In this document: positions 52,875 to 61,762 of the stretch, piece after piece | Numbering within the stretch: the first letter of the stretch is position 1 | How the letters are laid out: every line of letters begins with the position of its first letter | Assembly: GCA_015231825.1 (NCBI GenBank) | Contig: JADGAV010000005.1 | Coordinates: 157,208-221,207 of the forward strand | Reading direction: 5' to 3' | Length of the DNA stretch: 64,000 bases | From: SAR324 cluster bacterium | GTDB taxonomy: Bacteria; SAR324; NAC60-12 | Position numbers and translations under genes: made by a program | Notes under the pieces: model-generated | What the model was told of the DNA's origin: nothing | The model's database searches: none | What the model saw: only the letters and a program-made list of their open reading frames with translations

Positions 52875-53444
52875 TTAAACAGTCATCAGTTCTGTTTCTT
52901 TTTTACCCGTCAAATCATTGACGGTTTCAATATGTGCGTCCGTTTTTTTCTGGATGATATCATGAGCTGCTTTTTCTTCATCCTGAGAGATATGCTTGTC
53001 TTTTTGCAGTTTTTTAGTACTTTCGTTGGCTTCTCGACGAACATTTCGAATCGCAATTTTAGTTTCTTCCCCCATCTTCTTGGTTGATTTCACCAATTCC
53101 TTGCGTCGTTCTTCGGTGAGTGGAGGCAGGACCGCCCGGATGATATTGCCGTCCTGGGAGAGGCTCAGACCCAGGTTTGCCCTTTGAATTTCCCGTTCAA
53201 TTTCCTTGATCATATTTTTATCCCAGGGATTGATCACCAGCAGCTGAGGTTCAGGAGTGGAGATGGTTCCTACTTGAGCAAGGGGCGTAGGAGTTCCATA
53301 ATAATCAACTTTGATTGGGTCAAAAATCGCGGGGGTCGCCCTTCCGGTACGAACTCCAATGAAGTCTTTTTTTAAGCTTTCAATCGCACTATCCATTTTG
53401 CGATCAAGGGTCTCCATAACCTCGTCAAGTGTTTCGGTGCTCAT
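52875..53444 (-). CDS. frr: Ribosome recycling factor
   Basis: A 189-residue L-shaped factor that splits the post-termination ribosome with EF-G. The sequence has the usual MDSAIESLKKDFIGVRTGRA near residues 17-36 and NIIRAVLPPLTEERRKELVK near 100-120, cut here to ALLPPLTEERR-like AVLPPLTEERRKELV. GAGG is seven bases before the ATG. It follows pyrH by 8 bp, the conserved rpsB-tsf-pyrH-frr order. Confidence 0.96.
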   Translation of the reverse strand: MSTETLDEVMETLDRKMDSAIESLKKDFIGVRTGRATPAIFDPIKVDYYGTPTPLAQVGTISTPEPQLLVINPWDKNMIKEIEREIQRANLGLSLSQDGNIIRAVLPPLTEERRKELVKSTKKMGEETKIAIRNVRREANESTKKLQKDKHISQDEEKAAHDIIQKKTDAHIETVNDLTGKKETELMTV

Positions 53445-53452
53445 AATATACC

Positions 53453-54163
53453 TCAGCTAATGATGGTTCCAATATCATTTCCGCAAATTGCATCGGGAAT
53501 CGAGTTTTCCGAACCGATATTGACAACAATAATTGGGAGATTATTGTCTTTGCAAAAAGCTATGGCGGTGGCGTCCATGACCCGTAGATTTTTTTCCAGT
53601 ACGTTGTCATAGGTGAGTTGGTGAAAACGAATTGCATCAGAATGCAGGTTGGGATCTTTATCATAGACCCCATCAGTTTTGGTGGCTTTGATCACCACTC
53701 CTGCTCCCATTTCGGATGCCCTCAGCACTGCAGCGGTATCGGTGGTAAAAAACGGGTTTCCTGTCCCTCCTGCAAAGATTACGATGCGTCCTTTTTCCAA
53801 ATGGCGATCGGCACGACGTTTGATATAAGGCTCTGCAATCGCATGCATTTCAATGGCCGACATCAATCGCGTTTTATGACCTTTTGTCTCCAGCGCATCC
53901 TGAAGGCATAGTCCATTGATCACCGTGGCCAGCATTCCCATGTGATCCCCGGCGACGCGATCCATTGAAGGAGGAGCGGAACGGGTTCCCCGAAAAATAT
54001 TTCCTCCTCCTACGACGATACCGATTTCTACTCCCAGCTGATAAATAGCAATAATATTTTCGGCGATCTGATTGATGACATCATAATCGAAGCCGGACCC
54101 TTTCGGACCGCCAAAAACCTCGCCGCTCAGTTTGAGCAGTACACGCTTATATTTTGGGACCAC
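53453..54163 (-). CDS. pyrH: UMP kinase
   Basis: A 236-residue amino-acid-kinase-fold enzyme phosphorylating UMP to UDP. KRVLLKLSGEVFGG is the phosphate-binding N-terminus, GIVVGGGNIFRG the nucleotide site and FAGGTGNPFFTTDTAA the conserved loop. GTG at 54163 is the start, with AAAGGA four bases upstream. It starts 8 bp after tsf and ends 8 bp before frr, so it is co-transcribed with both. Confidence 0.96.
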   Translation of the reverse strand: MVPKYKRVLLKLSGEVFGGPKGSGFDYDVINQIAENIIAIYQLGVEIGIVVGGGNIFRGTRSAPPSMDRVAGDHMGMLATVINGLCLQDALETKGHKTRLMSAIEMHAIAEPYIKRRADRHLEKGRIVIFAGGTGNPFFTTDTAAVLRASEMGAGVVIKATKTDGVYDKDPNLHSDAIRFHQLTYDNVLEKNLRVMDATAIAFCKDNNLPIIVVNIGSENSIPDAICGNDIGTIIS

Positions 54164-54171
54164 ATTTTCCT

Positions 54172-55023
54172 TTAAAACTGATACTTCACAAAGCCTGTCA
54201 ATGAAATCGCCACTCCCAGGTTTTTACTGCTGTCTTTGAGCAATGCCTCAATCGTTTGCTCCGGGTTCTTGACAAAGGGTTGAGAAAGGATGCAAACTTC
54301 TTTTTTGAACTTCTGCAGGCGTCCTTCAATCATCTTTTCGATGATATTTTCCGGTCTCCCTGATTCCTTTGCCTGGGTGATTACAAATTGTTTTTCTTTT
54401 TCAAGCACTTCGGGGTCAATTTGATCTTCACTGATGGCTTCAGCTTGAGTTGCAGCAATATGCATGGATATGTCCTTCGCCAGATCACCCAATTCGCTTC
54501 CTTGATAGGCCTGATCGGTTTCAAGACTGACGAGGACGCCAATTTTTCCCGTCATGTGTACATATCCTCCAATCAATCCAGAATTGACTTCCAGCCTTTT
54601 CGCTTCAAGAAACTGTATGTTTTCACCGAGTTCCCCAATACTTTTTACAAGAAAATCCTGTACACTTTCTTGCCCCTGATAGGCCTGGTTGACGAAATCT
54701 TCAACTCCATTATCACTGGCCTGCCGTGCCAGCTGAGCCAGCATTTCCTGGAATTTATCATTTTTTGCAACAAAGTCTGTTTCACATCCTAATTTTACGA
54801 TGGCGCCTTTCTTTTTGTCTTCAGAAACATAAAACCCGATACTGCCTTCCCGGGTTTCACGAGAAGATTTTTTGAGTGCTTTGGCTTGCCCGGTTTTTCG
54901 CAGCAGTTCCTTAGCGGCATCCATATCGCCATCGCTTTCCACCAAGGCTTTTTTGCAGTCCATCATCCCGACACCGCTCACTTCACGTAACTCTTTGACC
55001 ATACTTGCTGTAATCTGTCCCAT
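54172..55023 (-). CDS. tsf: Translation elongation factor Ts
   Basis: A 283-residue EF-Tu nucleotide-exchange factor. I start it at 55023 (MGQITASMVKELREVSG), which matches family N-termini; an ATG six codons upstream is less likely. VGMMDCKKALVESDGD and CETDFVAKND are the signatures for the UBA-like domain and the EF-Tu-contacting loop. It follows rpsB by about 180 bp, as is common, and precedes pyrH by 8 bp. Confidence 0.95.
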   Translation of the reverse strand: MGQITASMVKELREVSGVGMMDCKKALVESDGDMDAAKELLRKTGQAKALKKSSRETREGSIGFYVSEDKKKGAIVKLGCETDFVAKNDKFQEMLAQLARQASDNGVEDFVNQAYQGQESVQDFLVKSIGELGENIQFLEAKRLEVNSGLIGGYVHMTGKIGVLVSLETDQAYQGSELGDLAKDISMHIAATQAEAISEDQIDPEVLEKEKQFVITQAKESGRPENIIEKMIEGRLQKFKKEVCILSQPFVKNPEQTIEALLKDSSKNLGVAISLTGFVKYQF

Positions 55024-55201
55024 ATACTTACTTCTACCCATTGAATGTTAATTTATTTTGAATCTGTATCGAGATCATCATCTGCACAAAAGAAGCCTAT
55101 TCCATCCCGCTTCCCTTTTAAAGCAGTTTTTTATTGGAATCAGCATTCCCATGAAAAAAACGTAGCCGCTAATTTATTTGACGATCAATACGGTAGTTTG
55201 T

Positions 55202-56137
55202 TTACTTTTCTTCTTTTGTTTCACTCGAGTCGGCAGGCTCTTCTGCTTTTGCTGCATCTTCCGCTTCAGCTGTCGCGCTGACTTCCACGGCTTCTACCTT
55301 GGCCGGACTCTTTTTCTTAGTCTGAACCTTAGCTTTTTTAGGACCCTCAGGGGCTTCCTTGGCTTTTGCGTCACTCGCAATTTTTTTCGATGCCTTTTCT
55401 TCTGCAGCTTCTTCTTCCCGAATTGATTCTTCAGCATGAAGACGCTGATTTCGAAGTGCTTTCCCTTCTCGAATCGCAGTTGCTATCACACTGGCATACA
55501 AGCGGATCGCCCGTGGCGCATCATCATTTCCTGGAATAGGATATTCAATGCCGTCGGGATTACAGTTGGTATCGACCACTGCTATGATCGGAATATCCAA
55601 TTTCTGGGCTTCTTTGACCGCAATATGCTCTTTCATGCAATCAACAATAAAAACGGCACCGGGAAGTCGCTGGAGGTCCTTCACTCCACCCAGTGAACGT
55701 TCCAGTTTGAGTCGCTTCCGTTCAATCTGCAATGCTTCCTTTTTGATCATCCCCTGGTAGTTTCCTTCCGGACCCGCCATTTCTTCATAGTCCTGCATTC
55801 TCGATACCGATTGCCGTACGGTCTCAAAATTTGTCAGCAGCCCGCCTAACCAGCGTTCATTGATAAAAAAACTATCGCAACTCTGGGCTTCTTCAACCAG
55901 AATGTCACGAGCCTGGTCTTTGGTTCCTACAAACAAAACCGATTTTCCTTCTTCAGAAATTTTTCGGGTATATTCGTATGCCTGTTTGAGGTTTTGCAGG
56001 GTTTGTTTTAAATCAATGATATGAATTCCATGTTTTGCACCATAGATGTATTTTTCCATCTTGGGATTCCAACGGCGGGTTTGATGTCCAAAATGGACCC
56101 CTGCTTCGACGAACTGTTTTAAAGACACAACGGTCAT
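55202..56137 (-). CDS. rpsB: Ribosomal protein uS2 with long charged C-terminal tail
   Basis: A 311-residue uS2, longer than the roughly 241 residues of E. coli S2. The core has [16 protein letters not shown] (about 12-27), [17 protein letters not shown] and [20 protein letters not shown], cut here to [18 protein letters not shown]. Residues after about 235 form an Ala/Glu/Lys-rich tail ([20 protein letters not shown] and beyond), probably unstructured. AGGAG lies upstream of the ATG. It heads the rpsB-tsf-pyrH-frr unit; a sigma70-like promoter is proposed at 56291-56319. Confidence 0.95.
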   Translation of the reverse strand: MTVVSLKQFVEAGVHFGHQTRRWNPKMEKYIYGAKHGIHIIDLKQTLQNLKQAYEYTRKISEEGKSVLFVGTKDQARDILVEEAQSCDSFFINERWLGGLLTNFETVRQSVSRMQDYEEMAGPEGNYQGMIKKEALQIERKRLKLERSLGGVKDLQRLPGAVFIVDCMKEHIAVKEAQKLDIPIIAVVDTNCNPDGIEYPIPGNDDAPRAIRLYASVIATAIREGKALRNQRLHAEESIREEEAAEEKASKKIASDAKAKEAPEGPKKAKVQTKKKSPAKVEAVEVSATAEAEDAAKAEEPADSSETKEEK

Positions 56138-56290
56138 TTATTTTTCTCCTATCAAATGGCAAAATTGACTTGCTTCCCTAATGAAAGCAATACGGAATAT
56201 TTTGCAAATTAAATTGGTTTGGAAAATGATGCTTCCCTCACAAAAGAGGTTGCACAACTATTGGAAAGAATTAATGAAGTAAATCCGGTT

Positions 56291-56319
56291 AAAATAGAAT
56301 AATGATCGAAGTTTTGCAA
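56291..56319 (-). promoter_or_regulatory. Candidate sigma70 promoter for rpsB-tsf-pyrH-frr
   Basis: On the minus strand TTGCAA (56319-56314) and TATTTT (56296-56291) are separated by 17 bp, each matching the -35/-10 consensus at four of six positions. It sits about 155 bp before the rpsB start within a 320-bp gap that has no convincing gene. Position supports it; strength is only moderate. Confidence 0.35.
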
Positions 56320-56458
56320 GTTAATTATTCTTCCAAAACGTTGCAGACTGCTTCTTCTTTCATGCCGTTCCGTTGCCGGTTGGCTCATAAAAAAAGGCAA
56401 ATCTGATCCCAAATTGACGGTGTTCAATCGATTTCAATCAGGTGAAGTCCAATCGATC

Positions 56459-56959
56459 TCAAAATTCGAACCCCTTGTCGCAAACCTCGTTGCAGGAAGC
56501 CTTTTTATGTCCGCATTGGGCGATGATCAGTTTCCCGTCCAGGCATTCGCATCGACCACTCCAGCGCGGATCAATGGTGTGGTCTCCGGGCAGCAACTCC
56601 AGAGGGATCTTAGTGAGTTCAGGAGAACAAGATTTTTCTTGTCTCCATTGGTTGGACAACTGGCCGGGTTGGGGAATGTAACGTTCAGGAAGGGGATCAT
56701 TCCAATTGACATTGCAGGAAAGAAAACAATCATTTTGGATTTCATAGCAGCCTTCACCCACCAAATAATATTCTGCGCCCTCACTGCAAAACGGCTGCCC
56801 CCATTGCGGGTGAGTGAGGATGCAGCGATTCATGCAGGTCAGCTCGTTTTCTGCATAGGCCGGTGTGAAGGAGAGAAATAGCAAACTCAGGCTTATTGCT
56901 GAAATGAGGCAGGAGCAATCAAGGATAAATCGCTTTGCACAAGAAAATATTTTTGTCAT
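56459..56959 (-). CDS. Cys-rich exported protein of unknown function
   Basis: A 166-residue protein whose ATG at 56959 follows GGAG by four bases and begins 1 bp after the recR stop. A signal peptide ends at about TPAYA-EN (residues 32-36). The mature part carries about 12 cysteines spread over CMNRC, GCYEIQNDC, CNV, SC, CEC, CGHKKASC and VC, consistent with several disulphides. I recognise no family. It is probably periplasmic or secreted and transcribed with recR. Confidence 0.7.
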   Translation of the reverse strand: MTKIFSCAKRFILDCSCLISAISLSLLFLSFTPAYAENELTCMNRCILTHPQWGQPFCSEGAEYYLVGEGCYEIQNDCFLSCNVNWNDPLPERYIPQPGQLSNQWRQEKSCSPELTKIPLELLPGDHTIDPRWSGRCECLDGKLIIAQCGHKKASCNEVCDKGFEF

Positions 56960-56960
56960 A

Positions 56961-57569
56961 TCACTCCAATTTCCCAAATAATTGGCGCCCTGAAAATGCT
57001 TCGATCAAGGTCACATCATCTACATATTCCAAATCTCCACCTGCGGGAATTCCCCTGGCCAGACGTGTGATTTTGAGTCCTTTTTCTGCGAGGGCCTGCT
57101 GCAGAAACAAAGATGTCGCTTCTCCTTTTACAGTGGGATGAGTTGCTAAAATCAGTTCTTTTGTTTCATCCTTCTCCAGGCGACGGAGCAACTCAGAGAA
57201 TTTGAGCTGATCCGGACCGATTCCTTCCAAAGGTGAGATGGCTCCCATCAAAACATGATAAAGTCCTCGGAAAACACCACTTTTTTCAATAGGAAAAATA
57301 TTGTTCGGTTGTTCGACCACACAAATGATGCTTCGATTCCGTGATGGATCCTCACAAATCGGACAAGGGTCGGATTCGGTGAAAGAAAAGCAAAGAGAAC
57401 AATGCCTAATTCGGTGCTTGACATCCACTATCGCTTCAGCGAGCTGCTCTGCTTCCTTTGATGTATAATGCAGCATACTGAAAGCGAGACGTTGAGCCGT
57501 TTTACGGCCAACGCCCGGGAATTTGGAAAATTCCTCAATGAGTCGTTCTAGTGATTCTGGAATCTGCAT
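56961..57569 (-). CDS. recR: Recombination mediator protein RecR
   Basis: A 202-residue DNA-repair protein of the RecFOR pathway. The N-terminal HhH region SKFPGVGRKTAQRLAF (about 15-30), the zinc site C57-x2-C60-x8-C69-x2-C72 (HCSLC and PCPIC), the Toprim segment and GIPAGGDLEYVDDVTL (about 175-190) are all present. It is the normal length. dnaX and the YbaB-type gene that often precede recR are not adjacent here; an FGE-like gene lies upstream instead. Confidence 0.96.
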   Translation of the reverse strand: MQIPESLERLIEEFSKFPGVGRKTAQRLAFSMLHYTSKEAEQLAEAIVDVKHRIRHCSLCFSFTESDPCPICEDPSRNRSIICVVEQPNNIFPIEKSGVFRGLYHVLMGAISPLEGIGPDQLKFSELLRRLEKDETKELILATHPTVKGEATSLFLQQALAEKGLKITRLARGIPAGGDLEYVDDVTLIEAFSGRQLFGKLE

Positions 57570-57620
57570 TCTTCAATCAAGAAAAAGTTGACAAAAACAT
57601 TCCTTCAGCGAATTTCGTTC

Positions 57621-59537
57621 TCATTCTAGCGAAACAGCACAACGAAAGCCAATAAAATTGAAGCTCAATGTGGGAGACCAGTAAAAGCGACAATGGAGGC
57701 AAGTAGAAGCACCGTCATGAAACCAGGATCCGCCGCGGGCCACTTTTAACTCTCCAGAGTCCGGACCCTGAGGAGAAAGTTCAGGTGACCATGCGTAATA
57801 ATCTGCCGCGTAATAATCCTCAACCCATTCCAAAGCATTGCCCAGCAAATCATAGACGCCAAATCGATTTGCTTTACGGGTTTTGACGGCACGGCTTCGG
57901 TCTCCGGAGTTTTCCCGGAACCAGGCATATTCGTTCAGGGGGCGCAAAGACACCTCCGCACGAAAATAGTAGTCCCCGGCCTCCACTGCTCTTTCCCACT
58001 CTGCTTCAGTCGGCAGACGCTTTTTCTGCCAATCGCAATATTGCTCTGCCTGGTGCCATTTCACCCCGACTACCGGTTGCCGATCGCCGTTGAATTTTTG
58101 ATCTTCCAAACCTCCCGTCGAAGTACAATGAACGGCATCAACACATGCTCTATATTGTTGGTTGCTGACTTCATGCTGATCCAGAAAAAAGGCAGGCAAT
58201 GTCACCTTGTGAGGAGGCCGTTCGTTTTTTTCCCCGTTTTGCCACCCCATTTGAAAAGTGGCAGAAGGAATGAGTACCATTCCTTCCGGAGGCAGAGGAA
58301 TTGCTGCAATGGCGGCAGTGAAAGACTGCAGTTCATGATTGGATAAAAAAACCCGTCCTGTTTCCTCCAGCAGTTCAATGGATTCCAATCGATCATTCCT
58401 GCGAATATGGTCCTGCAGTGATTCTGAGACTGTTTTCCCGATCAGCTGCTCAAGTTCAATCACCGGATTTGCTTTTCGGAATTGGATCACCTTAAGAAGG
58501 ATTTGCCATTGTTCCTTAAGAACATACCAATCCTTTTGATCCAGAATCTGACGTATCCAATCTATGACCTGCTCTTCCAGCCTCTTTTGCCAGAACCCTC
58601 TCAGTTCAGGGTCATCATCCTTAAACGTCTTCGAATCCAGCAATTGTTTTGCTTGCAGCCATTTCCTGTCTTTTAAAACCTGCCCAATTTTTTTGATAAG
58701 GGATTGTTTCCGTTGTTCATGTTCAATATGCGGCAATAGCGGATGTCGAGGGAAACGAGTTTTAAAAGGAATCAATTTTTCTGAGATGGGCTGACCTAAC
58801 CTTGCTGCGATCCAGATCAACAAGCCCTGCGCCTCAATACTTTGAGGAGAAGAGTCATGAATAACCTGTTTCAGTTCCTTTTCAGCCAGCTCCCACTCCT
58901 CCTTAGCGATAAATGCCCTGCCAATTTCCAGATGCGCTGTATTTTGGTAGATGGGCAACATTCCCTGCCATGAAAGAGGAGTGTTTTCACGGGCAAATTC
59001 GCTGTGCATCGAAGCGAAAATTTCTTCACTTTTTACAGAAAACAACTTGAGATCAAGTCGGATCACTTTCTCCCTGAAGTCAAATGTTCCCATCAGCAGA
59101 AGGGGAATTTCCAACGCCTCTGCAATTTGAATCGCCACCTGATGATCGCTTCCCTGTTCCAATTCCCTCCAATGGGATATCATAAATGCTTCTGTTTTCT
59201 GAGGATGTATGATCACGAAGTCCGTTTCAGAACGAAGTTCCTCAATCAACTGATTTTCCAATGCCTGACTGAAATGCCACCTTTTGCCGCTTGACCGATG
59301 CTTCAGATTAAAGATCAGCAATCGTGCATCAGTCGGAAATTCGTTTTTTTTGAGAAACGGCTCGATTTGAGTTTCCATCTGTTCAACCAGAACTTCCACT
59401 GCGTCATCCAGATCGGATTCAATTTGAGTTTCTGCTGCATCTGCGAAGGAGGGATCGGTTGAGAAGTATCCTGAAAAGACAATAATAAAAAAGAAAAACG
59501 CGGAAAAGAGAGAGCCGAACATGGGGCGGAAGATCAT
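57621..59537 (-). CDS. Exported FGE-like (SUMF1/C-type-lectin-fold) domain protein, lacking a canonical FGE Cys
   Basis: A 638-residue exported protein. The first 30 residues form a signal peptide (FGSLFSAFFFFIIVFSGYFS). A middle region of about 380 residues, helical and charged, has no recognised domain. The C-terminal FGE-sulfatase domain (about 425-638) shows MVLIPSATFQMG, PPHKVTLPAFFLDQHEVSN, LPTEAEWERAVEAG, LLGNALEWVEDYY and VARGGSWF. True FGE has a Cys pair in GGSYxCxxSYC; here that stretch reads GGSWFHDGASTCLHC, so the first Cys of the pair is missing. It is thus likely a binding or non-maturase relative. It overlaps the upstream gene by 4 bp (ATGA). Confidence 0.85.
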   Translation of the reverse strand: MIFRPMFGSLFSAFFFFIIVFSGYFSTDPSFADAAETQIESDLDDAVEVLVEQMETQIEPFLKKNEFPTDARLLIFNLKHRSSGKRWHFSQALENQLIEELRSETDFVIIHPQKTEAFMISHWRELEQGSDHQVAIQIAEALEIPLLLMGTFDFREKVIRLDLKLFSVKSEEIFASMHSEFARENTPLSWQGMLPIYQNTAHLEIGRAFIAKEEWELAEKELKQVIHDSSPQSIEAQGLLIWIAARLGQPISEKLIPFKTRFPRHPLLPHIEHEQRKQSLIKKIGQVLKDRKWLQAKQLLDSKTFKDDDPELRGFWQKRLEEQVIDWIRQILDQKDWYVLKEQWQILLKVIQFRKANPVIELEQLIGKTVSESLQDHIRRNDRLESIELLEETGRVFLSNHELQSFTAAIAAIPLPPEGMVLIPSATFQMGWQNGEKNERPPHKVTLPAFFLDQHEVSNQQYRACVDAVHCTSTGGLEDQKFNGDRQPVVGVKWHQAEQYCDWQKKRLPTEAEWERAVEAGDYYFRAEVSLRPLNEYAWFRENSGDRSRAVKTRKANRFGVYDLLGNALEWVEDYYAADYYAWSPELSPQGPDSGELKVARGGSWFHDGASTCLHCRFYWSPTLSFNFIGFRCAVSLE

Positions 59538-60040
59538 TGTTTTTTGGGAAAATGTTGATCAGCTTGTCTTGCTGTAGTGATCATAATTCCGTTTGGCTGA
59601 ACGATGATATATTCAATGCCATTTTCTTCAGGAATCCATTCTTGCGGATAGGGCGTAATTTTTTCTGCGCTGATTATTTGAAGGCGACGTTGGTATTCGA
59701 TTTCATTGTTTTTGATTTTTTGGACCAACTGTTCAGTGTTGCCAAGAAGTTTGTTGACCAATTTGAATTTTTTCCCCTGGTTAAAAGGGTCCGGACCTTT
59801 AAGAATTTCGAGATTTCGCTGGACAATGGTGAATTCCGCACGCACATCGATAGCAACTTCTGCCTCTTCAACGATTGTACCGCATTTGTGAATCCGACCT
59901 CCGGTCATCCGAACTTCAGTGTATTCCGTGCTTTTGCATTTCGGACAGTGGAGCCAGATGATGAAACCGGGAATCGGAGCAAATTCTGATTCTGTGCTTT
60001 TCTGTTTGCGCCATTCGTTCAGGTTAATAACTTTACTCAT
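59534..60040 (-). CDS. Zinc-ribbon-like protein of unknown function
   Basis: A 168-residue protein; the ATG at 60040 has AAGGA five bases upstream and is preferred to ATGs at 60046 and 60073. The N-terminal half has CPKCKSTEYTE followed by HKCG, a possible zinc site with three visible cysteines. The C-terminal half is mixed alpha/beta with no motif I recognise. It is transcribed with the FGE-like protein (stop and start overlap) and may be a partner of it. Function cannot be assigned. Confidence 0.65.
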   Translation of the reverse strand: MSKVINLNEWRKQKSTESEFAPIPGFIIWLHCPKCKSTEYTEVRMTGGRIHKCGTIVEEAEVAIDVRAEFTIVQRNLEILKGPDPFNQGKKFKLVNKLLGNTEQLVQKIKNNEIEYQRRLQIISAEKITPYPQEWIPEENGIEYIIVQPNGIMITTARQADQHFPKKQ

Positions 60041-60225
60041 ATCCATCCTTGCGGGAGAAGAGAAAACGACCATCTATAAAACATATTGTCAAAAAAAGCC
60101 ATCTCAAAGAGCGAATTATGAGAGGAATGATAGCAACATTCGGCTTGATCGTGCCTCCTACAAGTATTACTCATAAGACTGAAAAAATTCACAAATCCGC
60201 CAACCCCTGATCATTTTAAAAAACC

Positions 60226-61161
60226 TTGAAGCGATTTACTTTCCTTTTTTTAAGTACCCTATTTCTGTTCATGCCGGTGATTGCTCTGGCAGCCGAACAA
60301 AACAAAGCAAAAATTGTCTGGTGGGTCTGGCCCATTCTCTTGTTTGTAACGACCTTTCTGATTGGTATTTTTGGGGTTATGGCCGGCATTGGCGGCGGAG
60401 TTCTATTTGTTCCTCTGGTGAGTAGTTTTTTCCCGTTTCATATTGATTTTATCAGAGGTGCCGGATTGATGATTGCACTGGGAAGTTCACTGGCCGCTGC
60501 TCCCGTCCTCCTGCGCAGAAACTTCGCCAGCCTCAAACTGGCGATTCCTGTTGCATTGATTGCTTCGGCTTTTTCGATTATCGGCGCCTTCGGGGGATTA
60601 TGGCTTTCCCGCTTAAATCCTGCATACATCCAGGGCAGTCTGGGGGTCTTGATTCTTCTGATTGTAATCGTCATGCTCATTTCCAAAAGCGCGTCCTATC
60701 CCGAAGTTAAAGCAGGCAATTCCTTCGCGCAAGCACTGCAGCTGAATGGTGTTTACTTTGAACCCACACTCAATCGCGAAGTTGAATGGACCGTCCATCG
60801 CACGCTTGCAGGATTGCTGGTCTTCTGCCTGGTGGGTTTTCTTGCCGGAATGTTCGGATTGGGTGCAGGATGGGCCAATGTTCCTGTTTTGAACCTTCTA
60901 ATGGGAGCACCTTTGAAAGTCGCAGTGGCGACCAGCAGTTTTTCTCTCTCCATTACCGATACCACAGCCGCATGGATTTATTTCAATCAGGGTGCAGTAC
61001 TGCCGATCATCATTATCCCCTCGATGGCAGGCGTCATGATTGGCGCAAACATCGGCAGTCGGCTACTGCCAAAGGTCAATCCAGCGATGATACGTAACAT
61101 GGTCATTGGCGTTTTACTCCTGGCCGGAATACGTTCCCTGTTAAAAGGGTTTGGCATTTAG
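60226..61161 (+). CDS. TauE/SafE-family sulfite/organosulfonate permease
   Basis: A 311-residue membrane protein with about eight hydrophobic segments and the repeated TauE/SafE pattern GVMAGIGGGVLFVPLVS (about 49-65) and AGMFGLGAGWANVPVLN (about 207-223). A Sec-type N-terminus (KRFTFLFLSTLFLFMPVIALA) is present. The start is TTG at 60226; no good RBS is visible. The family exports sulfite, sulfoacetate or similar anions, which could fit sulfate-ester catabolism earlier in the window, though the gene is far from that island. It likely pairs with the downstream small membrane protein. Confidence 0.88.
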   Translation: MKRFTFLFLSTLFLFMPVIALAAEQNKAKIVWWVWPILLFVTTFLIGIFGVMAGIGGGVLFVPLVSSFFPFHIDFIRGAGLMIALGSSLAAAPVLLRRNFASLKLAIPVALIASAFSIIGAFGGLWLSRLNPAYIQGSLGVLILLIVIVMLISKSASYPEVKAGNSFAQALQLNGVYFEPTLNREVEWTVHRTLAGLLVFCLVGFLAGMFGLGAGWANVPVLNLLMGAPLKVAVATSSFSLSITDTTAAWIYFNQGAVLPIIIIPSMAGVMIGANIGSRLLPKVNPAMIRNMVIGVLLLAGIRSLLKGFGI

Positions 61162-61224
61162 TTTTGATTTGTTCAAAGATAGGAGCCTGCAATGCAGGCA
61201 CAGGCGACACACAGAGGATAAAAA

Positions 61225-61638
61225 ATGGATCAAAAGTACGAAAATTTAGACAATCAAATCCTTTATGCCGGGGTGCTGAAATTCCTGGCTAATTCGGGGT
61301 TGGTATTGTTGTTTCTAACGTTTTTTGTTTATATGCTGGAAATCGTCGAGCCCCTGGTTCCTCTGGAAGAATTGCCCCAATACTGGAACCTGCCTCTCCA
61401 TGAATTTCTTGAAAAGACAGGGGCTCCAACTGGGTGGCAATGGGTGAATTTTCTAAACAAAGGAGATTACCTCAATTTTCTTGGTTTAGTTTTTTTTATT
61501 GGAGCAACTGGAGTTTGCTATGCCGTACTGTTCTTTGATTTTCTTTGGAAAAAGAAAGGAATGTACCTATTTCTGGTGGGAACAGAGTTGATTTTTATTA
61601 TTTTGGCCGCATCGAACCTCCTCAAAGTGGGACATTGA
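61225..61638 (+). CDS. Small membrane protein, possible TauE partner (DUF1634-like topology)
   Basis: A 137-residue protein with three hydrophobic segments: about 13-38 (ILYAGVLKFLANSGLVLLFL), about 84-107 (LNFLGLVFFIGATGVCYAVL) and about 113-132 (MYLFLVGTELIFIILAASNL). A polar stretch of about 40 residues separates the first two. DUF1634 proteins of similar length and topology often follow TauE genes, but I cannot confirm the domain. It lies 63 bp after the permease on the same strand, so they are probably co-transcribed. Confidence 0.6.
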   Translation: MDQKYENLDNQILYAGVLKFLANSGLVLLFLTFFVYMLEIVEPLVPLEELPQYWNLPLHEFLEKTGAPTGWQWVNFLNKGDYLNFLGLVFFIGATGVCYAVLFFDFLWKKKGMYLFLVGTELIFIILAASNLLKVGH

Positions 61639-61762
61639 TCCAATCAAAAGAAGTGCAAAGACGAGTGGAGCAAATAGTTCTGGACTTCATGATGGCTTCC
61701 AAAGTCAGACTCTGAAGTTTGAAAAACAGGAGACAAAACATCACAACCAAAAGCAGGAGCTT

